Source of the DNA: Candidatus Obscuribacterales bacterium
GTDB taxonomy: Bacteria > Cyanobacteriota > Vampirovibrionia > Obscuribacterales > Obscuribacteraceae
Assembly (NCBI GenBank): GCA_019747875.1
Contig: JAIEQI010000041.1
Coordinates: 29,103-93,102 of the forward strand
Direction: 5' to 3'
Length of the DNA: 64,000 bases
The first letter of the stretch is position 1, and every line of letters starts with the position of its first letter. The notes below the pieces were generated by a model, which was not told where the DNA came from, made no database searches, and saw nothing but the letters and a program-made list of their open reading frames with translations. The position numbers and the translations under genes were made by a program. Below, one piece after another: positions 50,943-59,841 of the stretch.

Positions 50943-53726
50943 TCAATCGAGCTTTACAAGTTTTGCCAGGCGGGGATCCAGGACTCGGTTGCCAGAGCTT
51001 TCAAATTTGACTGCGTAAATTTCTTTATCGCCTTCGCCCATGACCTTGGAGACCTCGCCGATGCCGAATTTCGTATGCATGACTTTGTCGCCAACTTTAA
51101 GTCGTTCGTAGTTCACATTTGGCGTGACGCTGCTCTTCCGCTCTTCGCTTGGCGGTGCTTGCTCACCGCCTGAACGGGAGAGCACACGTGGTTTTGCCGG
51201 AGGTTGTCCGGGGCGCCCGCCGCCTGAGCCGCCGCCTGAGCCGCCGCCTGAGCCGCCGCCTGAGCCGCCGGCTGCACCGCCGTAGGAGCCGGCACGCTGC
51301 CCCGCGCTTCCGTATCCGTTGCTCGAACCCCTTTGCCCATAGCCATTTGAGCTCGATGACGAGCCGCGTTGTCCGTATCCTCCGGAGCTTCTGTCATATC
51401 CGCCAGAGCCGCCGTAACCATTGCTGGAGCTTCTCTGTCCGTAGCTGGAGCCGGATGAGCCTCGCTGCCCGTAGCCGCCTCCAGAACCACTGTTGCCGCG
51501 TTGTCCATAAGCGCTGCCGCTTGAGCCTCTTTGCCCGTAACGGTCGCCATGACCAAATCCGCGTTGCTGGTCAGAGTCCCTGAAGGAATCATATTCCTCA
51601 GAGCCTCCGCCTCGACGTGGATAGCCACCGCCCCATGTGCTTTCCATTTCGCGAAGGTCGGGTTGAATCTCCAGTCCCATCGCCAGATCTGGTGAGATTT
51701 CGCTTAGAAATACACTGGGAAGCGTGTAGTTGGTCGAGCCGAAATTCCCTTGAATAAAAGAGGCACGCTTTCTGGCATAAGTCAGATAGAGCCTTTCCTC
51801 GGCGCGCGTGACCCCGACGTACATCAGCCTGCGCTCTTCTTCGAGCTCCCTTGGGCTTCCGCTGTTCAAAGAGCGGATGTGCGGCAGGAGACCTTGCTCA
51901 AGACCGATCAAGAAAACATTTTGGAACTCCAAGCCTTTTGCTGAGTGCAGAGTCATTAGTTTGACCGCGTCCTCGCCAGCCTTCAGCGCATCAATATCGC
52001 TCACCAAAGAAATCTTGGTGAGGAAGGCTTCAAGTGTCGGCTCATCAGCCATTTGCTCAAATTCTTTAGCAACGGCAATCAGTTCTCTGACGTTTTCCAC
52101 GCGACCGTGCGCCAGTTCATCGCGAGAGCTGTTCGCTTCTTCCTCGAGCTTTTGCAGGTAAGTTGATTGCCGGAGAACCAATTCCAACAGGTCGGAAACC
52201 GGCATGATACCTGCCATGTTTTGCCAATTGATCAGCAGGTTTGCAAACTCTTGCATTCCCTTGGCCGCTTTAGCGCCAAGTTCAGGGACCTGGTGCGCAT
52301 CCAGGGCCGCATCGATCAAAGTGACGTTGCGCTGATCGGCAAAGTCGCGAAGGTGCTCGATGCTGGTTTTGCCCAATCCCCGCTTTGGTGTATTGATGCT
52401 ACGCAGGAATGAGTGACTATCGGCCGGGTTGTAGATCAACTTTAGATACGAGAGCACATCTTTGATTTCTGCCCGCTCGTAGAATCTGGTGCCCCCGATC
52501 ATGGTGTAGGGTACATGGCTTCGCACCAGGACTTCTTCCATCGCGCGGCTGAGGGCATTGGTGCGATAGAGAATTGTGCAATCTGAATAAGCGATACCGC
52601 GCGCTTTCAGTCGTTTGAGTTCTTCAATTACAAAGTGCGCTTCGTCGATTTCGTCCATGCCGGCATGCACGCGAATTTTTCCGCCCTGGCCGCGATTGCA
52701 ACGCAAAACCTTATCGATTCTTTCGGTGTTATTTTTGATGATGCTGTTTGCCACATCAAGTATGGTGGCAGTCGAACGATAGTTCTCTTCCAATTTGATC
52801 AAACGACTTGCTTGATAGTCATTTTGGAAGCCGAGAATAATTCTGAAATCAGCTTTACGCCATGAGTAGATTGATTGGTCGACATCGCCCACAACCATCA
52901 GGCTGCGTTCGTTCCAGGTTTGCTCCAATTCTTGCGGACTGGCGCCTGCTTTCTCTTTGGGAGCGATCAAACGGATCATCTTATATTGAGATTGGTTTGT
53001 ATCTTGGAACTCGTCGACCAGAATATGTCTGAAACGATGGCGGAAACGCTCTCGCACTTCTTCGTTTTGCGCAAGTAAGTCACTGAATATGTTTATGAGG
53101 TCGTCAAAGTCGAGTGCATTATTGCGCGCAAGCGCGGCTTGATAGTTGTTGAAAATCTCGGAGAGTTTGTTGTCAAAATAATTCTTGGCTTCGCCGGAAA
53201 ATTGATTCGGCGTATATCCATCATTCTTCAGTGCCGATATGCGGTGACGCATTTCTTTTGGCGGATATGCCTTGTCGTCCAGGTTGAGTTTTCCGATGAC
53301 ATCTTTCACCAAACTCATGCTATCCGTTTCATCATAAATGGCGAAGTTATTCTTCCACTTCAGGCCTTCTTTATTGACGTAGTTCTCGATTTCCTGGCGC
53401 AGGAGCCGGGCGCAAATACTATGGAATGTGCCGATTGTCAGCTGCTTTGCGGTTTGGCTGCCTACTAGCTTTTCAAGACGCTCCTTCATCTCGCCGGCGG
53501 CTTTATTGGTGAAGGTCACGGCTAGAATGCTGTGGGCTGGCTGTTTTAACTCAGAAAGTAACCAGGCGACTCTTTTAGTCAAAACAGTGGTTTTTCCGCT
53601 GCCGGCTCCGGCAATGACAAGAGAACCGCCCCATTTTTGGCAGACGGCCTCTCTTTGTTCTTTATTGAGCTTGTCGAGAAGATCTTGAGAATTCACGAAT
53701 ATTTGGCTGTTAGCTGTTGTTTGCAT
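50943..53726 (-). CDS. pcrA: PcrA/UvrD-type superfamily 1 DNA helicase with long Gly/Ser/Tyr linker
   Basis: 927 residues from the ATG at 53726 (another in-frame ATG at 53732 and an open frame to 53771). Motifs: AGAGSGKTTVLTKR (Walker A), LAVTFTNKAAGEMK, GTFHSICARLL, DEFQDTNQSQY (II), VGDVDQSIYSWRKAD (III), LMTLHSAKGLEF (V), and YVGVTRAEERLYL (VI). Unwinds DNA in repair and replication. After the helicase core comes a long low-complexity linker (about residues 715-835) of repeated YGQRGSS-type units and Gly-Ser runs, then a C-terminal Tudor-like part (VGDKVMHTKFGIGEVSKVMG...) that binds RNA polymerase in PcrA. The linker is far longer than usual. Confidence 0.95.
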   Translation of the reverse strand: MQTTANSQIFVNSQDLLDKLNKEQREAVCQKWGGSLVIAGAGSGKTTVLTKRVAWLLSELKQPAHSILAVTFTNKAAGEMKERLEKLVGSQTAKQLTIGTFHSICARLLRQEIENYVNKEGLKWKNNFAIYDETDSMSLVKDVIGKLNLDDKAYPPKEMRHRISALKNDGYTPNQFSGEAKNYFDNKLSEIFNNYQAALARNNALDFDDLINIFSDLLAQNEEVRERFRHRFRHILVDEFQDTNQSQYKMIRLIAPKEKAGASPQELEQTWNERSLMVVGDVDQSIYSWRKADFRIILGFQNDYQASRLIKLEENYRSTATILDVANSIIKNNTERIDKVLRCNRGQGGKIRVHAGMDEIDEAHFVIEELKRLKARGIAYSDCTILYRTNALSRAMEEVLVRSHVPYTMIGGTRFYERAEIKDVLSYLKLIYNPADSHSFLRSINTPKRGLGKTSIEHLRDFADQRNVTLIDAALDAHQVPELGAKAAKGMQEFANLLINWQNMAGIMPVSDLLELVLRQSTYLQKLEEEANSSRDELAHGRVENVRELIAVAKEFEQMADEPTLEAFLTKISLVSDIDALKAGEDAVKLMTLHSAKGLEFQNVFLIGLEQGLLPHIRSLNSGSPRELEEERRLMYVGVTRAEERLYLTYARKRASFIQGNFGSTNYTLPSVFLSEISPDLAMGLEIQPDLREMESTWGGGYPRRGGGSEEYDSFRDSDQQRGFGHGDRYGQRGSSGSAYGQRGNSGSGGGYGQRGSSGSSYGQRSSSNGYGGSGGYDRSSGGYGQRGSSSSSNGYGQRGSSNGYGSAGQRAGSYGGAAGGSGGGSGGGSGGGSGGGRPGQPPAKPRVLSRSGGEQAPPSEERKSSVTPNVNYERLKVGDKVMHTKFGIGEVSKVMGEGDKEIYAVKFESSGNRVLDPRLAKLVKLD
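51218..51265. repeat. 12-bp tandem repeat, four copies, inside pcrA
   Basis: CGCCGCCTGAGC is repeated four times in a row and codes on the minus strand for Gly-Gly-Ser-Gly units in the pcrA linker. Simple tandem repeats of this kind are prone to copy-number change. Confidence 0.9.
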
Positions 53727-54004
53727 TGTCATCCTGTAGTCAAGTTTGAGCGCAAAACGTCCTGCCCACATAAAGTGGACATGCTCCCTTTACAATTCTT
53801 GGCGGTCCTTGATTGAAGAAAACTTTTTTACGACTTGTAAACTGGGACTGTGAAGTCTTCCTAACAGGCGCGACAAACTGTACTCTTAAGGGCGGTGGTG
53901 ATCCATAACGGGAGACGCCAGAATCATATCAGAGGCACCGAGGTCCGACCTCAAAAATCCTCTTGAATTGGCTTACTTCTAACTCAGGATTTGATGGTGA
54001 CTAA

Positions 54005-54529
54005 ATGAGCTCAGCAGATCGCGGACAAACAGCAGCAACGGTTCCAACAGTCGATGAATTAGCGCAGGAGTTGCTCCTGATTCAACAGTCAGGACCTAGA
54101 CGGGTAGCCATTATTGGCTCGCGTAACTTGCCGCTGACACATCAACAACTAGTTGAGATGTTGGCATATGCACTAGTGCTATCAGGTAACCAGGTTGTAA
54201 CCAGTGGTGGTGCCAACGGAACAAATATGGCGGCTATACGAGGAGCTCAAAGAGCAAATCCAGATCGCCTCGAAATCATCCTTCCTCAGACGATTGGACA
54301 GCAGCCGTCAGAGGTGCAGGATTTACTAATCGGTATTCGTAATATAGTTGAATATCCAGACCGTCGAAGCATGACCCTGGCAGATGCAAGTAAGCTCTGC
54401 AACCATGAAATCATCGACCGGTGCCAGCAAATCATTTGCTTCCTCTGGCATACAAGCTATACACTTTTGGAATCTGTTGGATACGCAAAAGATCACCGCA
54501 AGATAGTTACTAACTTCTATCTCGATTAA
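54005..54529 (+). CDS. SLOG/DprA-like nucleotide-binding Rossmann protein
   Basis: 174 residues, cytosolic. VAIIGSRNLP at residues 34-43 and TSGGANGTNMAAI at 66-78 are the two nucleotide-binding loops of the SLOG superfamily (DprA, LOG cytokinin-type phosphoribohydrolases, TIR-associated SLOG). The loop serine/glycine order is that of DprA/SLOG rather than the LOG PGGxGT motif. No DprA winged-helix tail. Co-directional with, and 14 bases before, mraY, so a shared transcript is likely; a role in sensing a nucleotide ligand or signalling is inference. Confidence 0.75.
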   Translation: MSSADRGQTAATVPTVDELAQELLLIQQSGPRRVAIIGSRNLPLTHQQLVEMLAYALVLSGNQVVTSGGANGTNMAAIRGAQRANPDRLEIILPQTIGQQPSEVQDLLIGIRNIVEYPDRRSMTLADASKLCNHEIIDRCQQIICFLWHTSYTLLESVGYAKDHRKIVTNFYLD

Positions 54530-54543
54530 GTACAGGCTGAATA

Positions 54544-55740
54544 TTGAATCCCATTTTTCAAAGCACTGACGGGCTCTCCCTGCTAGTGGCAGCGGGATCA
54601 GGTTTGGTGCTTTCGGCCGGGATATATCCTTTTTACATCGCTTGGCTGAAAGAAAAACAGATTGAGCAGTTCATCCGCGAAGAAGGCCCCGAAAGTCATG
54701 CTGCCAAAGCAAAAACCCCGACGATGGGTGGCATTGGTTTTATCATTGCCACTGTCATTGTTAGTACCATCGCGATTCTAAATTCAGATCTCCTCGCAGC
54801 ACCGTCAGAGTTATTCTCGTATATCGATCCGGTGGCTAATCGAAATAATGCGATTGCCGCGGGGCTCTGCTTGCTTGTCGCTCTTGCTTGTGCAGCGCTT
54901 GGTTTGGCCGATGATTACGGCAAGGTAACTTCACGATCTAACCGCGGTTTGTCGGCCCGTTTTCGATTGATATCCGAACTTATTTTCGGAGTTATTTTTG
55001 CGTCCGCGCTGCTTTTGTTGAAGCTGCCGTTCAACGTTCTTCATTTGGGTGTCATCATCGGACCGGACAACTTGCTGCCTTCCAGCATTGCTATGCCTGA
55101 ACCGATAGCGATTGCATATGCATTCTTGCTAATACCATTTTTGGTTGCAGCGACAACCAACGCCGTCAATTTGCATGACGGAATGGATGGGTTGGCTGGC
55201 GGTACCTCGATGGTGGTATTTGCGACTCTGGCCATCTTATTCTATGCCACCGGTAACGTCGCTCTTGCTTGGGTTGCTGCAACTTGTAGCGGTTGCTTGA
55301 TCGGTTTTTTGATTTACAACCGCTATCCTGCCAGGGTTTTCATGGGCGACACCGGCAGTTTGTTTTTGGGCGGTCTGATGGCTGCCCTGGTTGCAGCTGG
55401 CGGACTGACGATTTGGTTTGTGCCGTTGTCCATCATTTATATAGTTGAATCGATTTCAGTAATGGCTCAAGTTGTCTACTTCAAATTGACGAAACCATTC
55501 ACACCCGAGAAACCAATGAACCCACTTAAGCTTGCGCTTTACAAGCTGACCAGAAGGCTCCCTGGAGAAGGCAAGCGGCTGCTTCGAATGGCCCCTATCC
55601 ATCATCATTTCGAAGCAATCGCCGCTGAGAAAGGAAAAAAGGAGTGGACAGTAGTCTTCTGGTTTTGGCTAATTCAAATTGGTATAGCTTCTCTTGTTTG
55701 TCTCGGCTTCACACAGCCTCTGAAGCTATATACTTTCTAG
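54544..55740 (+). CDS. mraY: phospho-MurNAc-pentapeptide transferase
   Basis: 398 residues, starting at a TTG. Forms lipid I by moving phospho-MurNAc-pentapeptide to undecaprenyl phosphate. Motifs: KTPTMGGIGF, GLADDYGKV (with the family DD), NAVNLHDGMDGLAGG, VFMGDTGSLFLGG, and the MraY-diagnostic PIHHHFE. About ten membrane segments. Longer than the usual 320-360 residues, with an extra loop near residues 155-190. Sits away from a dcw cluster: no mur or fts gene is in the window. Confidence 0.92.
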   Translation: MNPIFQSTDGLSLLVAAGSGLVLSAGIYPFYIAWLKEKQIEQFIREEGPESHAAKAKTPTMGGIGFIIATVIVSTIAILNSDLLAAPSELFSYIDPVANRNNAIAAGLCLLVALACAALGLADDYGKVTSRSNRGLSARFRLISELIFGVIFASALLLLKLPFNVLHLGVIIGPDNLLPSSIAMPEPIAIAYAFLLIPFLVAATTNAVNLHDGMDGLAGGTSMVVFATLAILFYATGNVALAWVAATCSGCLIGFLIYNRYPARVFMGDTGSLFLGGLMAALVAAGGLTIWFVPLSIIYIVESISVMAQVVYFKLTKPFTPEKPMNPLKLALYKLTRRLPGEGKRLLRMAPIHHHFEAIAAEKGKKEWTVVFWFWLIQIGIASLVCLGFTQPLKLYTF

Positions 55741-55791
55741 TGGACTCCGCAAAGTGCGCCGGGTCTTAGCCGAGGGTAGTAAAGGAAACCC

Positions 55792-57639
55792 GTGACTGCC
55801 AAAGTCAAGCAACTGGTAAGCGAGCTTGTGTCCCAGGGAAGATGGGACGAGGCTTACTCTGTGCTTTTCAACTATGTCGAGAAGCAGCCGGATGATCCGG
55901 AAGCTCAATTTCAGCTTGGCAGCTTTTGCTACACAGCAGGTCGCTTTGCCGATGCGGAAAAGGCATTGAAGACCGCTCTTAGTATGGGGACAAAAGCCGA
56001 AGCGAAATATTTACTCGGACTGACTCTGTTGAAACTAGGCCGCCCAGTAGAGGCTGTCGGTGAATTTCGCGATGCATGCGAGCTTAAAGAAGGGTTTGCT
56101 CTTGGGCACCTCCACTGGGGGCTGGCTCTTGCCGGAATGGCAAGTTGGCGAGGAGCTCTGGGGCAGTTCAAACAAGCAGCTAAGATCAATCCGCAGTTAG
56201 TAGTCGCTTTCTATCAAGGTGGTGTTGCCGCTTACAAGTTGCAGCAGTTTGATGACGCGGTTGAGCAGTTAAAGCAAGCTGTCGAACTGGACCGTGACTT
56301 CATTGAAGGCTGGACTGCGCTGGCGCTGACATATACCGCGCTTAACGAGGTCGACCTTGCCGTCAGTTGTTTCGAACGAGCCTGGCAAAATGATAATTCC
56401 AACGCTGCAATCAAGCGCAGTTGGGCCGCACTCTTGATACAAGCTGGACGCTATGATGAGGCTTCAAAGCAATTTCAGGAAGCTCTTAATATCAATACAC
56501 AGGCATTGGATGCCCGTGAGCGCAGCTTGATCTACAACGATTGGGCTGTCAGTCTTTATGAACAACGACGATTGGAAGAGGCAGCTGAGAAACTGATTCA
56601 AGCTGTCGGCGTCGATCCGTCTTTGATTGAGGCGAGACTGAATCTAGGGCTTGTGCGCACCGCAATGCATGAATATGAGCATGCACAAGAGGAGTTTCAG
56701 AGAATCTTGGAACTCGATCCCGATTTCTTAGAAGCGCGCATGCAGCTTGGTATCACTTATTTCCTGACGAAGCGATACGAGGAAGCGCAAGAGCATTTGC
56801 AGGCTGCTGCTGAGAAGGGTCTGGATGTTCCGACCTTGTATTTATGGCTCGGCTTTTGCTCTATGTCAGTCAGAGAATTTGAAAAAGCAGAGGAATATTT
56901 CAATCGTATTCTTGCGGAATTTCCAGACAGCGCAATAGCCCTCGATGCGCTTGGTGCAAGCCTCTCCTTTCAAGGGCGACACAGTGAAGCTGTCCAAAAA
57001 TTTCAGACTTGTATTGAAAAAAGACCAGACTACGCCCTTGCGCACCTGCACCTGGCACGTAGCTATGAAGCATCAGGTCGGGGTAACGAAGCCATGACGG
57101 AGTATCGGCAAGCTGTAGAGAAAGATCCCCGCTGCTTGTTGCCAGAGAAGGAATTGATCGAAGAACTTCTGCGTGAATCGCAATTTGAATTGGTTCAGAA
57201 TAAGTCGCGTCGACTATTGGAGCTGATGCCGACGGACGAGGAGTCTTATTTGGCTTTGGCTCGAGCGTTCAAAGGTCAAGGACGTGTTGAGGATGCGATG
57301 GGCGTCTTGATGGCCCTTTTGCAATTAAACCCCCGCAGCGGTGCTGGCTATGTGATGCAGGGACAAATGTATTTGTCCCAGGGGCTCTTGCTCGATGCCG
57401 ATGAAAATTTCCGGATCGCCTCGCAAATTTACGAAGGCGACGTCACTTTGTATTATGGATGGGGCAAGACTCTCGGATTGCTTGGTCTGCACGAATTGGC
57501 TCTGGAAAAATTCGAGAAAGCCAATGAAATCGATCCGTTTGATGCGGATACGTATGAGGCATGGGGCGCAACCTTGAAGATTCTTGGTCGCTATCAGGAA
57601 GCTGCGGAAGTCTACAGAAAAGCTGCTGAGTACATCTAA
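55792..57639 (+). CDS. large TPR protein, cytosolic
   Basis: 615 residues starting at GTG with AAGGAAA upstream. Almost wholly tetratricopeptide repeats, about 15 or more (A-x-x-x-Y-x-x-x-x-x-L-G-x-x-x-x and A-L-x-x-x-P patterns). No signal peptide or membrane segment. Followed by a histidine kinase 18 bases later and an HD-GYP regulator, so it is probably the scaffold of that signalling unit. Confidence 0.9.
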   Translation: MTAKVKQLVSELVSQGRWDEAYSVLFNYVEKQPDDPEAQFQLGSFCYTAGRFADAEKALKTALSMGTKAEAKYLLGLTLLKLGRPVEAVGEFRDACELKEGFALGHLHWGLALAGMASWRGALGQFKQAAKINPQLVVAFYQGGVAAYKLQQFDDAVEQLKQAVELDRDFIEGWTALALTYTALNEVDLAVSCFERAWQNDNSNAAIKRSWAALLIQAGRYDEASKQFQEALNINTQALDARERSLIYNDWAVSLYEQRRLEEAAEKLIQAVGVDPSLIEARLNLGLVRTAMHEYEHAQEEFQRILELDPDFLEARMQLGITYFLTKRYEEAQEHLQAAAEKGLDVPTLYLWLGFCSMSVREFEKAEEYFNRILAEFPDSAIALDALGASLSFQGRHSEAVQKFQTCIEKRPDYALAHLHLARSYEASGRGNEAMTEYRQAVEKDPRCLLPEKELIEELLRESQFELVQNKSRRLLELMPTDEESYLALARAFKGQGRVEDAMGVLMALLQLNPRSGAGYVMQGQMYLSQGLLLDADENFRIASQIYEGDVTLYYGWGKTLGLLGLHELALEKFEKANEIDPFDADTYEAWGATLKILGRYQEAAEVYRKAAEYI

Positions 57640-57657
57640 GCTCGGAGGAATTCGTGG

Positions 57658-59841
57658 GTGCAGCAGCCGAGCGAAAATTTAGTTGCCGAAAGCATCGACC
57701 TTGATGAACTGATCATCAAATCATGCCATTTGACTTATTTTCGAATGGCCTTTGCTGGAGTGATTTTGCTCTTCTCTTTTTTTGTGCAACGCTTCGGACC
57801 GACCGATGTCGACCCCGTTGGATTGGTCGCTTCCAGCTTGACGGTGCTGACATTCAATATTCTTGCCTTCTTTCTCTTTAATTCAAAAACTACTCCGTCG
57901 CGCTGGACTGTGGATGCTCTGAATTCTACTTTGATTGCCGTGGACATCACCGCCTTGAGTTGTGTTGTGCACTATACGCGAGGGCTGGAGTCTGACCTCT
58001 TTTTCCTTTATTTGCTTCCCATTCTTCTTGCAAGCAATGTTTTTTCTCGCCGCGGAATCTTCATAACTGCAGTTCTTGCCTCCTCAGCATATGTTGCTAC
58101 CGTCGTCTACGAGAATGCCAGCTTTCTTAAATACATGCTCGGTGATAACTCCTCCGGATTGACGGGAGCCTACTCGCACCGTTTATTCATGCAAATCCTT
58201 TCGCGCAGTTTGATTCTCTTTTTGGTTTCGTTGATCTGGGCTGCCTTTTGTCATCGTATGGCAAAAATAGTTCTCGATAGTAACCAGCGATTGGGCGAGC
58301 AGTTGAAAGCCAACACAAGGCTGCTTAATGAGCTCAAGTCGCAAGCCAAGCGCGAGCAGCTTAGCAATGCAATCTCGATTGCTCTCAGGCGAACGCTCGA
58401 TCTCGATACCATTGTCGGCACCACTTGTAGTGAGCTAAGTGATGCACTTGATTCTGCACACTGTTTGCTGGTCTCACAGTCTGATAGCAACGATGGCTTG
58501 CCGAAGGTATGGGATTCGCAGGTTGAATCAGGAAAACGTACGAGCAGTTTATTGCCTGACACGCTGCGCAACTATTTTATGGAGCACCAATGGCGCAGAG
58601 AATCGGTGCTCTTGCCGGCTCTTGTGAAATCGGCCGAGTCCGCCTCGCTGAAAGTGGTTATCGATCACGCGCCGTTTGAACAAGAGGATTTCCTTCCGAT
58701 ACGCTCGGAGCTGGCCAGGCTGAATGTTGCGACGATTCTTGTGCGCTCGCTAATGTACGGCAGTTCACTGAAGGGCGTCCTCGTTATATTCTCTGAGGGC
58801 ACAAGCAGAACTTGGTCTGCTCAGGAATTGGAACTTATCGATTCTGTCGCTGGACAAGTAGCGATCGCGATTGAGCATGCCGAGCTGGTATCAAAACTAT
58901 CGTCCAGCAATGACGACCTTGTGCATAAGAATGAGAATCTGGATGCGAAGAATTTAGAGCTGCGTGAGATGCAGTCGCAATTGATCCACCAGGAAAAAAT
59001 GGCATCATTGGGACGAATTGTCGCCGGCATCGCTCATGAATTGAACAATCCAATTAACTTTGTGCATGGCAATCTGCCCTATCTCAAAGAATACTTCGGC
59101 GAGATGAAAACGTTGATCGCTTGTTTCGATGAACTCTCACCTGAGCACAGGAAGTCAGCTGACGAGATTATGCAAAAGATCAACTATAAGTTTGTCGTAA
59201 CCGATCTCGAAAACATCATTGCTGACCTCTCGGAAGGAACGGATCGGATCAGGCAAATTATTCGCAATCTGCGCAGCTTCAGCCGACTAGATGAGGCGGA
59301 GCTAAAGGAAGCTTCGATTGAAGAAGGCATCGAGTCTACGCTAAAGATTCTGAGCCAATACTATGGGCGCGACAAAATTCCTGTTGAGCTAGAGTTTTGC
59401 AACTTGCCGCCGGTTCTTTGTTACCCCGGAAAGCTCAATCAAGTCTGGATGAATCTGCTCTCTAATGCCGCCGAAGCTGTTTCTGGGCAGGATGCACCAT
59501 TGGTCAAGATCCGGACGCGCTGCGAGCCGGATTCGATCCTGGTTTCAATAGAAGACAATGGGCCTGGCATAAAAGCCGTGGATCAGAGTAAAATTTTCGA
59601 ACCCTTCTACACTACAAAACCTGTGGGGCAAGGGACGGGATTGGGTCTTTCCATCTCGCACTCGATTGTCGAAAGACATGGCGGCCTTATCTGGTTTGAA
59701 TCCCGCCCCGAAAAAGGGACGTGTTTCACGGTCAAAATTCCGCTCAAGGCACCGAGCCCGGCAGGAGCACATGACATAGAAGAGCTGGCAACGGTGGAAA
59801 CTCTTAGCGTACACGAGGCAGGAGAGATAAAGAAGGGTTAA
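57658..59841 (+). CDS. membrane sensor histidine kinase
   Basis: 727 residues. GTG start with GGAGGA eight bases upstream. About five to six membrane segments over residues 20-200 (MAFAGVILLFSFFV, LFFLYLLPILLASNVF, SLILFLVSLIWAAFCH), then a coiled coil, a GAF-like domain (about 245-410), a second coiled coil, HisKA with the phospho-acceptor H460 in GIAHELNNPINFVHGN, and HATPase_c with NLLSNAAEA, EDNGPGI, and GTGLGLSIS. All catalytic motifs are intact. Its TAA overlaps the ATG of the HD-GYP regulator (TAATG), which is the likely partner. Confidence 0.95.
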   Translation: MQQPSENLVAESIDLDELIIKSCHLTYFRMAFAGVILLFSFFVQRFGPTDVDPVGLVASSLTVLTFNILAFFLFNSKTTPSRWTVDALNSTLIAVDITALSCVVHYTRGLESDLFFLYLLPILLASNVFSRRGIFITAVLASSAYVATVVYENASFLKYMLGDNSSGLTGAYSHRLFMQILSRSLILFLVSLIWAAFCHRMAKIVLDSNQRLGEQLKANTRLLNELKSQAKREQLSNAISIALRRTLDLDTIVGTTCSELSDALDSAHCLLVSQSDSNDGLPKVWDSQVESGKRTSSLLPDTLRNYFMEHQWRRESVLLPALVKSAESASLKVVIDHAPFEQEDFLPIRSELARLNVATILVRSLMYGSSLKGVLVIFSEGTSRTWSAQELELIDSVAGQVAIAIEHAELVSKLSSSNDDLVHKNENLDAKNLELREMQSQLIHQEKMASLGRIVAGIAHELNNPINFVHGNLPYLKEYFGEMKTLIACFDELSPEHRKSADEIMQKINYKFVVTDLENIIADLSEGTDRIRQIIRNLRSFSRLDEAELKEASIEEGIESTLKILSQYYGRDKIPVELEFCNLPPVLCYPGKLNQVWMNLLSNAAEAVSGQDAPLVKIRTRCEPDSILVSIEDNGPGIKAVDQSKIFEPFYTTKPVGQGTGLGLSISHSIVERHGGLIWFESRPEKGTCFTVKIPLKAPSPAGAHDIEELATVETLSVHEAGEIKKG

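Noticed and set aside
51149..51583. Arginine-rich + strand reading frame opposite pcrA
   Set aside because: It is the antisense of the Gly/Ser repeat linker; its Arg-rich repeats are a by-product of the tandem DNA repeat.
51113..51628. Alanine-rich minus-strand frame inside pcrA
   Set aside because: Alternative frame of the same low-complexity region with no start signal.
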